Of a stretch of 64,000 nucleotides of DNA, positions 1 through 10,892 are shown piece by piece (the stretch's first letter is position 1; each line of letters starts with the position of its first letter). Under the pieces are notes generated by a model. It was not told the DNA's origin. It saw only the letters and a list, made by a program, of their open reading frames with translations, and did no database searches. This stretch comes from Physcia stellaris (lineage: Eukaryota; Ascomycota; Lecanoromycetes; Caliciales; Physciaceae). The stretch spans positions 62,001 through 126,000 of the forward strand of contig JABSSW010000054.1 in NCBI GenBank assembly GCA_018902385.1, read 5' to 3'. The position numbers and the translations under genes were made by a program.

Positions 1-1221
1 CTAGGACTGCTTGCACCAACAACAATACCAGAGCCAAGAGGCCAATGACCTGATGGGCGGAGTTATAATGTTTGGACTGAAATGAATATCAGCCCAGCCT
101 ACTTTGGCATCCTTTCCAGATACTTACCCTGTTATACATCTGGCTTATGTTCAAGCCATTGCCGATTCCTATGATGGCACCCACGAGTCCAATTGCCTGG
201 GCTACCCAATGCCACCTGACACTGCCCTGTAGTCGCAAGTACGCGGCTCCGAAAGGGAAGACGACAACGAAGACACATGCCATGATGAATGCATGCGCAG
301 AGCTGCCATAGTCGTGGTCATCGTACACTCCCCCATTGGCTGTCGCATTGTCGGATTTCGAGATATCTACAGGGAAATCTGCGGGATCGCCATTTGAAGC
401 CTGCAAATTCATTGTGAATCTACCATATTCTGCATGTCTCCTGAGGCCCGCGTCTTTCGCATTGGAACTAAGGTCCGCGTCATCTGGACCCACTGCATAT
501 ATGAACGACGAGTTGGTAGAGTTGAGGTCCACTGATCTATGTAATATTTCGGAGTCAGCATTCAAGACGGATTTTCTAAGCGAGTCGCTCCTACGACATG
601 TGTTGCAACTCACCCTCCGTTCCAGCTGGCGATATTATTGCAAACCCCTTGCGCTACCGCGACGCCGTTGAAAATGCCTGTGCCATTACGAAGTGTACAA
701 TCTATGTCCTTAGAATAACTTGGCTCGGAGTGACCCGTAGCAATTCGAGGGCTGAAGGTGACATCTGCGGCTGTTATCAGCAAGCGTTCAGCGAAAGCTA
801 TTCCTAGTAACCATCCTACTTTTACCGTCATGGGTAGGGTAGATGACAAACATCAAGGCCCCCTTCATATGCTCCCCGAACCCGACCGCTGCCCACAGAT
901 TCAGTACTCGATTCCCCACTACTCCAAGAATGGCATACCTGTCCATTGATTCGAAGTAGGACCGCTGAGGTAAAAGAACAGTTCGTTGGGTTTGGCGTCG
1001 TGGGTGTTTACCGCGAAGGTAAGATTGTAGCTATCGTCATCTTGTCCCAGCTTGGAAACGAAGACTGCAGCCTGTTCATTTTGAGCCTGGATGAGGGTAG
1101 TGAATGGTAAAAGTACTGCCCATTGTCAGCAACGCACGTTATGCCGTCGCGGCGTCGACTGGTATGGTGGAGATTCACGCGTGAGAAGTACGCCAAGGAA
1201 CGCGTTTTTGGAACCCATCAT
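1..1221 (-). CDS. DOMON / cytochrome b561 domain membrane protein (3' end cut by window edge)
   Basis: Likely a secretory-pathway transmembrane electron-transfer protein: a heme-binding DOMON domain followed by a cytochrome b561 helix bundle. Exons read on minus: 1221-1179, 1115-939, 888-826, 764-614, 536-128 and 76-1, all junctions in frame. Exons 1-2 give a signal peptide (MMGSKNAFLGVLL, then LLLPFTTLIQA). DOMON signatures include LSGPTSNQW, AVGFGEHMKGALMFVIY, VTFSPRIATGHSEPSY and SFIYAVG. The b561 part starts at HAFIMACVFVVVFPFGAAYL, then VRWHWVAQAIGL, and after the last intron HYNSAHQVIGLL, supplying the usual heme histidines. The protein continues past base 1. It lies head-to-tail downstream of the NADPH oxidase gene. 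The family is clear; the electron donor and acceptor are not. Confidence 0.85.
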
Positions 1222-1654
1222 TGTTCTCCTCTCACTCAATCTCGACAGCGTTCGAGGAATGTTGCCTAGACTCTTTCCATGCGCATTATGGAGCCCGCTG
1301 TAAATAACCGCGAAACCCGTGGCTTACACGCGGCCCCCTGCTGTTATCTAGGCGTCTCCTGAAACGTAAGCCATCCCGGGTTGCGACCTTTTCCAGCCAC
1401 GTTCAGCGGATGCCGACGTCCGTAGACGACAATTTTACTATCTAAAGCTTGTCTGTTGAACCGGGTTCTGAATTGCGAAGGTCACCTCACCTACAGGCAG
1501 AATGTCGACTAAATGAATCCAAAATGTCATAAGCTGCGCTATATAACAAGACAGAAAATGGTATCATGACCCAGGTCCCCTACTGGGTTGTAAATGCAAT
1601 CAAGCAACGCTGACATCGTTCAAAACTCTGTCCCACCAACCGCCCCGTACGCAT
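1222..1654. other. Intergenic spacer between DOMON-b561 gene and NADPH oxidase gene
   Basis: Head-to-tail spacer of 433 bases that must hold the promoter of the DOMON-b561 gene and the 3' end of the NADPH oxidase transcript. I see no reading frame with family sequence. Confidence 0.6.
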
Positions 1655-3405
1655 CTAGAAATGCTCCTTCCAGAACCTAAATCTGACATCCCTACTCGTC
1701 ACTGACTTCGTAGCATCTCGAATATCTCTTGCTGCCGCATTAGGTCCGCAGAAGTAAACTCCAACGTCGGTGCTCAAGCTTCCATCAAGACCTCCCATGT
1801 ACGTCCCATTCATGATGCCATCCTTCATGCCCCTGAACAGCCGCTTGAAGTCGGGTCGCCCGAAGTTTGTTCTTGTCTTCAATTCTGTCAAAGGGTCAAC
1901 TTGCGACCCGACGCTGTTGAGCTGGATATTTGCGATCGTGTCAACATCGAGGCGTTGCGTGAGGTAGATGTGGATTCGCAAGAATTCGGGAGCAGAAGCA
2001 CCTTTGGCATCAGCATTAGACTGAGCTTCGAGAGATGAGAGGAGTGTCTGAAACCACTCGAAAGTACTGGTGTCCTTGCAGACCCAAATGAATTCGACTC
2101 GCTTTAGCCTTGTGGGTGGATTGACACTACTGCGCAAGTGCCAAATGTTTTTGAGAATCGATGCCCATGGCGTCACGCCAATCCCTGTTCCGATAAGTAC
2201 GGCAATTTCGTTGTCAAACACATCTTCTGCCGGAGCACCGTAAGGGCCGTCGATACGAATTCTTGGCATTTGCTGCCCGTTTTGCAGTGCAATCTCGTAC
2301 ATGCCCATAGGATCTAAGGCATCATAGTCTTTCGCTTGCGAGGGACCGGCACCCAGAGCATCACCTAATGCGCGGGTGAAGTCGCCGACTTGTCGAACGT
2401 GAATGCTGATATATGGATCGTAAGGGCATGAAGTGATTGTGAAAGGGTGCCATTGTGTGGTTGATACGGCTGGTACATTCAGCATCAGCCACTGGCCGGC
2501 CTTGTATTTCATGCTTGGCTTGGAAAATTGAATCTCCATCGCATCATACGGATGACGGATCACTTTGGTAATTTTAGTAGGCCGCCGGGAATTGATCTCG
2601 CGGTAAATGCGCTCAAAGAGGTACAACCCCCCACCCCAGAGCTCCCATCTCCATCCTTCGTAGCCGATGCAGTGATCCCAGAATGGCTTGCCTGCCAGCG
2701 GCGAGAATGGCGCTACGGAGTCTCGCACGAAGCAGCCAGTCGCATGAGTATATAGAGCTAGTAGGAAAGGAATGAACAGGTGATGAGTGTACCAGAACGT
2801 CTCGTACGATTGCTGCCTTATCTTCGCATGGGCAGTAGTGAACATGAGGAGCATGCAGAAGAGCATCACATGACCCGTGATGCCGCCTGCCTGGGTATAA
2901 TGGATCTGTACTGCCGTTCCAGGTCTGATCTGAGATCTCTCGACATTGAAGAAGCTGATATGGTTAGCGGTGCGCAATCAAGACGATTGAAATACTCACT
3001 TCACGTAATGCGCACACACATGGACTATAGTCCAAATCAACAACGAATACGCCACTTGTCGGTGAAACCATTGATTTTCGTCCAGTGGTAGCCAACGTAT
3101 CTTTGGCCTTATCCACCGCAGGATATTCTTGCACATGGGAAGGAGAATGAGGGCGCCATCGATGGAAAGATTCAACCCTGCGCCTCGAGATAGCCAGACA
3201 GAGAAGGTAAGAGTGTTCAGAGGTGCCAATTTTTGGTTTGTTGCTTGCAAAAACCTGCGTCCATCGTCAGACTTGATTTCCCGATATGGAGGGCCGAGAC
3301 TCACCATCCAAGCGCAAACATAGCAATATGTGCTCCATGAAATAGGAGATTGAAGATCAACTTCCGTCCAGTAAGGTGCCGAACCAAAAATGAACGCTGA
3401 CCCAT
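1655..3405 (-). CDS. noxA: NADPH oxidase, NoxA/Nox1 type
   Basis: Catalytic subunit that passes electrons from NADPH through FAD and two hemes across a membrane to oxygen, making superoxide; fungal NoxA is used in sexual development and hyphal signalling. Exons 3405-3305, 3254-3000 and 2954-1655 give 551 aa, a normal NoxA length. Visible parts: an N-terminal helix (LIFNLLFHGAHIAMFALGW), heme histidines near residues 98 and 112 (HRQVAYSLLIWTIVHV) and in THHLFIPFLLALYTH, FAD site WHPFTITS, NADPH sites GTGIGVTP and YFCGPNAA, and the C-terminal FWKEHF. There is no EF-hand extension, so it is not NoxC-like, and the short N-terminus with the conserved LLPMC-RWIRPKIRWLPLDE stretch favours NoxA over NoxB. 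Intron 1 splits a Trp codon. NoxA as opposed to a paralog rests on motif memory. Confidence 0.92.
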
Positions 3406-5771
3406 GATGAGATATAGTATGTCGTTCTAGGTTATTATATGCCGTGAGTATGTACTGGCAGTATTAGGGCCTTGGGTTCAGGAGGAAACGCTGTCGTAGG
3501 CGAAAACGAAAAGAGAGGCGAAAGCTTAGCAGAGGTATGGGCAAGACCAGCAAGCCTGTCAAAAAGGAAACTTCAGAGCATCCAGGGATATTATGAGGCC
3601 AAGACGCCTTGGCGATTGCAAGCAAGATGACGCTGATGTGAACCGGTGATGCGATGATTAAGGGAAACCTGAGTATGATCTGCCACAACCATGAAACCCC
3701 AAAAGTATGTTGTAAACCAGCGCCAGCGCCCTCGCCTTACTGAACTATTATCGCACAGGCCAGGTGCCGTCTGATCCTTAGATTATGCCACTTTGTAGTA
3801 AGAGGAGTAATCGTGCGTTGGACGAGGCGAATCGGTACCATGGAACGGTCAATGCGGGTGGAGGCCTTCAATGCGATGGCCACTTGGCTTGACTCGAGGT
3901 AATCTTATTAATGACGGGAGGTATATAGCTCGGAGGGTGGGAGGCAGAGCTTAGGACTCTTCCAAACAGTTTTGATACTTGGCGGCTGGGACCGTCAATG
4001 CAAAGCACTGGACCTCGGAGACCAGTATAGTAGCATGTCAGAGCAGATGATGCCTTATTTTCGGGGAATTTGAAGACGCTAACGAGTGGTGTTCGCTTCT
4101 AATAAGCATCAGCCAGTGCTTGGTAGCGATATTCACTTGTGTCTTCGGGGGTGGCAGTGTGAAGGGCCTCTTCGATCCGTGTACCCAAGAGAAGCTGTGC
4201 GGAGACTTGAATCTGTCGCAGAATAGACCCGAGAATGTGGATAGACTTGCTAGGCCTGCAGGAGCGTATGCGCGCAGACGGATTTGGGGGGGTGAGTTGC
4301 TCAAACGTTGAATGTCTGGATCAGGAGGCACTCATAGAGTAAGCAGCAGGCGCTTACTCGAGAGGAATAGTGGCTGTTGCTGATGGTGAGAGATCTTCGC
4401 TTGATAGCAATGCATTGAATTCAGCGCAGAATTGGAGTATGTGAAGGTATAGGAGCGCGGTGTCTTCCAGTACTTGCAGTGTGATTTGGACTACGGGGTA
4501 GGTTCAGATAGGTGGCCAGGCACGCCATGGTTAATAGTCCTGTCCCGCTCGCTACAAGCCGCGATGTGCATTGGGAAGGGCCATTGCTGCTTCGGCAAGG
4601 ACAATTGGATCTCGCAGCGAGGCGAGTGCTGGCTCTGGACTCTTTGGGAATCAACGGTGACGGAGCTTGGAGGAGGTTGGGATGCAAGCCAATCGCAGCT
4701 GGAGAACAGCCGCCGAACTCTCTTGCCCCTCGATTTCTCTTGCCGCTGGCAGCCACTCCGACTCTCACTCAACCTCCTGACTTTGACGTTCTACAGTTTG
4801 AGGTGGCACTATTCTAGCAACGAATACGATGATTGATGTGACTTCTAGTCATCCTAGCTCAACTCAGCCCGCTCACTGCTCCGTGTCATTCTTCACACTC
4901 CTCCTTGGGTCAGATTCTTCAGCCTACGTCGGCGGCTGCAGAGCGGCCGGGAGCTTGACACAATACGTAATGGGAGCAAAGAGTGAATTTGGCTCTCCAT
5001 GTCAAAGCACCATAATAATTGCAGAGGAAACGAAAGGTCTTATGGGAACGATCCAAGAGCGTTTGTACACATGGTTTCTGATCGTGCAGATAGAGTTAAA
5101 CTTTCGTGTCTTTCTGTGTTTCGTTCCCGCCATCGCGCTGCAGTTCTCCGCTTCGTCACACAAGCGTCCAATACGGATTGCATCGTCTCATCGTCCGGAC
5201 TCTGGAATCCTCAGGGACTCTCACCGTGCATGTTCTCTTGCCTGTTTTTGCCCTCTGTGATTCGCTATCCCCGCTCCCGCCGAGTGATTCGTGCATGAAG
5301 ATGGCACTAAACCCCCCCTGTCGGCGGTTATTTCAAGCACATCTTCAACTCTCATGCGTCTTCGCTGCATGAATGGCTGACGACCATGCACGCTATTCTT
5401 GCGTAGATTCTCCACCAACCATGCTAGCTACGAGCATCATCTGGTCCTGCTCCCACGCTGAGCGGCATGGACTGGGTAGATTATGGAGAGCTACAGCCAT
5501 GCCTTTCTCTCTGCTTGCATCCAAGTGATACACCTCCAGTCGGACCTTATTCACTTGCAATATACCTCGCAATACCCGAAGACATCATCCAAGCAGAGAA
5601 AATCTTCCGCGACTTCATATTGCCAAGTTTGCCCACTTCACTATGCTTGACCGGCTACCACTACGATAACGATTGCAGCGCAATCGTCCGACGCTCGCTC
5701 GCCTTAATACTGCTGTTCGACCACAGCTTAAACTAATTCATACCATATAATATTCAAATCCTGCTCCGAGC
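3406..5771. other. Gene-poor divergent upstream region of noxA and the DUF7727 gene
   Basis: A 2.4 kb stretch between two divergent genes. Open frames at 4.0-5.7 kb overlap each other on both strands, lack recognisable domains or introns and look like chance frames. An AT-rich patch (catataatat, about 5744-5753) lies some 20 bases before the DUF7727 start. It may carry long noxA regulatory sequence or an unseen non-coding RNA; neither is shown. Confidence 0.5.
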
Positions 5772-6264
5772 ATGGGAAAGCTCATCAAGAACCACTGGGC
5801 CCGTCTCATTATCCTCACCGCCGCTGTCTGTATGTTGCAACTTCCTTTATCCCAGTAGCCTGACTTTGAAGGACTAACATAAGTCAGACCAAATCGCCGC
5901 TGCCATAGAAGGCTTCTTCTGGCCCAAAATCTTCTGGGACTTCCTCACCAAGAACCTCGATGGCGCCGTCAAGCCAGCGCCCATCCTACAGATAATCAAT
6001 CTCTTGTTCGGCATCCTGGGGCTCGCATGGGAATGGCCGCTCCCATTTCTTGCAGGAAAGATGATGCACCGAAGCATGGAAGCCCGGCTTGTCGTCTACC
6101 CGCTAGCATCGCTGGCTGCATTTCTCCTGTACCAGGCTACCAACCCGGGCATCTATTACCTTGTCGGCATTGGGGTCTACTTCTGGGCTTTTAGCGAGGG
6201 AGAGGTGGTGTGTTCCGAGCCGTGGGCGCTGCCCAAGAGGAGTAGAGGCGTTGAGAAGGTGTAG
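5772..6264 (+). CDS. Small membrane protein, DUF7727 family
   Basis: A 144-aa fungal membrane protein of unknown function. Exons 5772-5829 and 5888-6264 join in frame (T|AC makes Tyr) to give AAVYQIAAAIEGFFWPKIFW. The start MGKLIKNHWARLIILT, the FFWPKIFWDF segment and the PAPILQIINL...GLAWEWPLPF stretch match my memory of DUF7727 proteins. Three or four hydrophobic segments are visible: residues about 9-25, 50-70, 90-105 and 108-125. No catalytic motif can be seen. It stands alone, divergent from noxA. The gene is well supported; function unknown. Confidence 0.85.
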
Positions 6265-6864
6265 ACCACCAATGTGTTTGCTTTTGAGGGTGGAACTGCA
6301 TCATGATTGGAAGAAGACGTGTTTGGAATGCATGGATGGAGTTGAGATACCTGGGGCCTCTGCCTCCCCTCATGCAATGGATATTACGAAGGATTGAAGG
6401 CGTCGTGGAGTGATCAGTCTGGCATCTTCAACCCTTTCGAACTGTATATAGGATTGCTAATCACATTCATTCCATATTCTACTAACCAGTATTTCATCTG
6501 TTGACCATGTCCCTTCAACCAAAGATTTCCGCCGTTCTTGAAACCTAGCGCTCTGTTGAAGTCATTCTCATTTCTATTCTCACGGACAACCACTCGGCCC
6601 TGGAAAAATTGAGTGCGGGTCTCTCTCAGATGATTACAATCATCTACCCAAAGCGAATGAACCAATGATAGCCCGTATTCGGAAACACGGCTAGTCTAGA
6701 ACTCCGTTCATATCAGGTTACTTTCTGAATTCCAAAGACGGGTAAGCGTGATCTGATCAGTGATTCCTATCTTCTATTTGCACCCAATTCTGTCCGGGGG
6801 CGAGTGAACTCATGTTCAGAGCTGCGCAGTTGATGGAACACTTAGAGGCGAGTATTGGCATTAT
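6265..6864. other. Convergent 3' region
   Basis: Tail-to-tail spacer between the DUF7727 gene and the DUF7708 gene. A minus frame at 6414-6665 has no family sequence. Nothing else seen. Confidence 0.5.
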
Positions 6865-9832
6865 TCACGAATTGCTGTCGTCACTGTCCCAGATGTTTAC
6901 GTGATCATCGTCAACGATGATCTGACCGAGGTCATTTCCACATGGAATACTGGGCGCTCCAAACATGTCTTCTGTTTCAGATTCCTCGCTGATCCCGAAG
7001 ACAGAATCGGATTGCGCGTCCCTTATCTCTTCTAGGTTGAGGTCCAGATCACTATCATCAAGAAAACTCTCTTTGTTTCGTCGAAGCACCAACGGCGAAG
7101 GACGCTGCATATTGACTCCAAATGACTCATCGTCTTCGGAGCTCACAAATGCATCTTCGCAACCAATAGAGCCCAGAGAATCCGACTCCTCAAGGTCATA
7201 CCACTCTGCATCTCCAGCTGAACTTCTTCCTTGGTTTGCATTGACTGGGGCACCCTCAGAGTTGCTGCTGTCGAGGTCGTCGGGAAGCCGACCAGGTTTT
7301 CTTGTATGCTTCGCCAGTAGTGTTGCAAGCGTGCGATGTCGTGCTCTTGATATTGTGATTACCGCGGACTGCGTGCTCAGTGCACCGCCATTTATTGATG
7401 GAGGAGACAGCAACTTTGATGGACCTGCATTTCGGCTTGTGATAAAAATCTTCACCGTCCACATAGGCTGTTTGGCGATAGAATCAAGAAATCCCAGCAG
7501 GATCTCACCGTCGGTGTTGTGTAACATATCAATAGCATCGATAACAAACCAAATACACTTCGCCTTGACATGAAGAAGAATATCCTGGAAGATTTCCCAC
7601 AACGTTTCGGGCCTGTCCCTAGCTGACTCGGATCGCTCGAGAGCAAGCTCTGATGCTTTACTGCTGATTTGTGCTACATGTCGCTTGAGCGTTTGAAAAG
7701 TAAATGACTGGATAATGTTGGCCATAGTAGGAATGGCTACTGCGGCTGAGCGACCCTGGCAGAGATGGAGTAGAGGAGTGATGTACGGTAATTGCGCGGC
7801 ATGGTCAATTAAATTCAAGGAGAAAGCACTAGCCCAATCTGTATGACCAGCAAGCCAGCTGTTAACCCATAGAATCTTAGACTGATCCGCTTCGAACCAT
7901 GCCTTCATTTCTTCATGCTTCAGAAGCCCAACAGACTGCTGATAGTCATTAGCAGTAAGGTGGCGATTCCTTGCTCTGAGTTGCAGCTCTCGCTGAGAGT
8001 AAACGAGAAGCTCTGGAAATGCTCTTTCTTCGATCTCGTCAAGCTCCGTCTTGGATACGGTCACAGCGGACGTCAAGGGCATAGGATTGGAAGTTTCGTC
8101 GCAACTAGAGGCAAATGAAGCCTGCTGTGGAGATATTGTGTGCTGCAGCTCGTCGAATCTTTGGATCCAGGCTGCGTTGAAATTGCTAAACATCTCTCTG
8201 TTGCAAATCTCGGAGTCAGCATTGCCAGACTGGGGCAAGCGTTGAGTTGTAGGATATCTCTCTATGTCTTAAGGCACAGCTCCTGAACGAATCTGGATAA
8301 GGAGATGATTGCTCCGAAAAGACTTACTGGAGGCCTTGTTGCATCTCTTCCTTAATCTTTGTCACATCGTGATGAATATCATCCTGTCCATTGCGTAGCA
8401 AATGAAGAAACTGCTGGGTTTGCAGCTGTGAAGGTATTGAAGTCAGCACTCTCAGTCTAGATCGAGTGATTTGGAATAAACAAATTAGATATTGCCCCTG
8501 ACAATGGTCGGCTGTTCATGATTCTGTTTGATGTCGTGCCTGCTGGAGGTCGACCAAGCAGAGATCTACAGACGAGCTTGCTGGTTTTGCGAAGCTCTGG
8601 AGCACGACAAAAACAGTGCACAGACATCTCAGAAATGAGCTATCGCTATAGCCAATGAACGAACGGCTGAGGAGTCACTTACCGTAGCACGATAGTGGGC
8701 AGCCTTAGAAAGCTCTCGGATGTTCTGAAGTTCATCATCGATCAAATCAACTATGGGCTGGAATTTGGTATCCCAAGGAAAAGCGAAGGCGCCGAGAGCT
8801 CTACCTAGAGAAACATGACGTTTAGCGAGATAGATCCATCAAAGAGCGTTGAGCCACCTCTAGACTTGACAACCTGGCAACGAGGGATGCCCTGAAAGGC
8901 CTTGCAAAGTACAGTGCCATGGGACATTAACTTACTCAATCTAGTCTTTCTATAATACTTCAAAGCCTTCGCTAGAAACTTTGAGAAATTGGCGAACAGC
9001 AATGCAACTGCCTCGATCATCTTTGCGGTTGGAACGCTGTAAATCAGTTGATTTACCAAGTCAAGCTGTTCACCAATTCTGACTAGGTGTTGCTCCACTT
9101 TCTGTTTGAGCAGTGCGTTATTGATGTTGGCAACAAGCAGCACCTTTAAGGATCCCCAACACAGTGAAACATATTCAGGGCAATGGTTCTATTCTTATGT
9201 CTTAAACAGATACCTCCAATAGGGATGAAGTGCGTCGACAAGACATACATACCATGAGTACATCAAGGAGCTTGGAATATTCAAGGGCGACGCTAGAAAA
9301 GTTGCCTATTGCTGTAGATTTCCCGTTTTTGGTGAACAGGTTCTGGCTAGCTTCAGTGGTCCTTCTCTTCAAGCCAACTATGTCTTGGTGGGCCCGTGAG
9401 AGCTTTTCCCACTCGTGAACGTCCGCTTCTTTGTCGTAGGCCTCCACGCTCGCGCGTAGATATGCGACAGATTCGAGCAGTGGGGCTCTACAGTGCGCAG
9501 GCGTACATTAGCTATTATCCTTCAGATGCCTTGTGACGGTTGACTGACTGTAGTGCAATTCCCTCAGCCCATGTCTTTCTCTGATCCGCTGCCTGAGAGC
9601 TGCTCTTTGACCTGTTACGCGTTCCATGGCTACCGTCGTTTGTTGGATGTTTAGAGGGTTCATTTGCATTGACGTAGTGGGTAGGTGGTGAGGTTGAGGT
9701 AGGTGTCTGCGAACCAAAAAGTCGCGCTCTGCCAAGAAAAGGCTGTCCGTTTCTGAGCTCCGATGGATTTTCGACCTCCACTCGGTCACCTTGCTCATCG
9801 CTGCTTATAGAAGTCATCATTTGAACGTTCAT
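6865..9832 (-). CDS. DUF7708 STAND-like protein with degenerate NTPase region
   Basis: A fungal protein of the group that pairs an N-terminal DUF7708 helical domain with a STAND-type NTPase region, relatives of NLR-like sensors; role unknown. Proposed exons on minus: 9832-9549, 9487-9253, 9188-8936, 8804-8683, 8425-8328 and about 8261-6865. DUF7708 shows as YSKLLDVLM, NHCPEYVSLCWGSLKVLLV, RIGEQLDLVNQLIYS, FSKFLAKALKYY and, after an intron, FAFPWDTKFQPIVDLID. The large last exon has ILWVNSWLAGHTDWASAFS where a P-loop is expected, but no GxxxxGK[ST]; the IWFVIDAIDML stretch resembles Walker B. The C-terminus (last about 110 residues) is Ser/Asp/Glu-rich with no ankyrin or WD repeats. The last junction (8328 to about 8261) does not close in frame with any donor and acceptor I tried. 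Start ATG at 9832. Confidence 0.75.
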
Positions 9833-10892
9833 AATATCGCACTTGTACGGCAGGATGATTCAGGTGCAGTTTGTCCTTCTCTCATCTGTTTGATTTCGCG
9901 AAGCCAGTCTCATCAGGCCGACCGAATGTCAGCGGTCACAAGGCTACCTCGCGGCTTCTCTCCTTATCTGCTCGAAGGAAAGGAGGTTGGCCTCAGTATG
10001 CTTTCAATTGGCTCTATGGCCTCTCTCTCTTGGCTACCTTGAACCCTCTAAGCCTCACTTTTGTCGGCATCTTCCACTATCGAACCCGCAGATAGTTCCG
10101 CATCAGTCTCGGCGTTGTGTTGCCTGGACACAGAAGGCGACCAGTACAATGACAAGGCTTATCGGTCCGTCTATTAAAGACGTGCATCTCATTTGTCATA
10201 TCTCCTGTCTACAAGTGCTTATCTACTACTGCGATTGTTCTTGCCTGCAATTCTTTGAGTATGCCGATTCCAGCCGACAGCCCTGTTCTTAAGCCTACAG
10301 GGCTTTGGGAGCCAGTGAGGCAACCAGATTTGAAGTGCGTGCGTAAAACATGTTTTGTCATTGGGCAATACAAGCGTGAAAGTCGTCAAAATGCCTTTCG
10401 CAATGCCTTGATAACCGGCAGATTAGCTGATCCGGGCGTCAAGAGCCCCACACCATAAATCAATCTTATAAGCCGATGGCTTGGTTGTGTGCCTTGAACT
10501 TTTGAACGAGGCTCTGAGCATCCCTTGAGCTTCTGCTGCTGCTCCTCACACTCTTCGACTCCTCCGAACTCCCCCTTCCAAACAATCTTTCATTTTCGTT
10601 GTCGATTTTAAATCTTTCTTCATTAACGATCACAGAACTGGTAGAGGCTTTGTAAACATACTCGCACGACTGCTACGATCCTACCGATCAGAGATTTGCA
10701 GCCATAATTTCAACCCTGCGCTCTGAAGATGCCTGCTTTTACACCGGCTGGCAATCTCGGTAGGCCCTGTCATCAATCTCAATATAAGGTGGATTTGCTG
10801 ATATAATATGCGAAGATTCGGATTGTCCTGCAAGCCCACAAACCCGAGCAAGATTTCTCGAGCTAGCTGGGTCGCCCAGTAGGCTTACCCCT
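9833..10892. other. Divergent upstream region of DUF7708 and AAA genes
   Basis: About 1.06 kb shared upstream sequence. An ATG at 10729 opens MPAFTPAGNL and could join by an intron (donor gtaggc, acceptor gag near 10847) in frame to the AAA gene upstream of its 10893 ATG; the intron would need a weak acceptor. Other open frames here look spurious. Confidence 0.45.

Noticed and set aside
4421-5418. Several 65-143 residue frames on both strands between noxA and the DUF7727 gene
   Set aside because: They overlap one another, lack domains, introns and family sequence; typical chance frames.
6965-7573. Plus frame of 202 residues inside the DUF7708 gene
   Set aside because: Antisense shadow; the minus frame is long and carries the family features.
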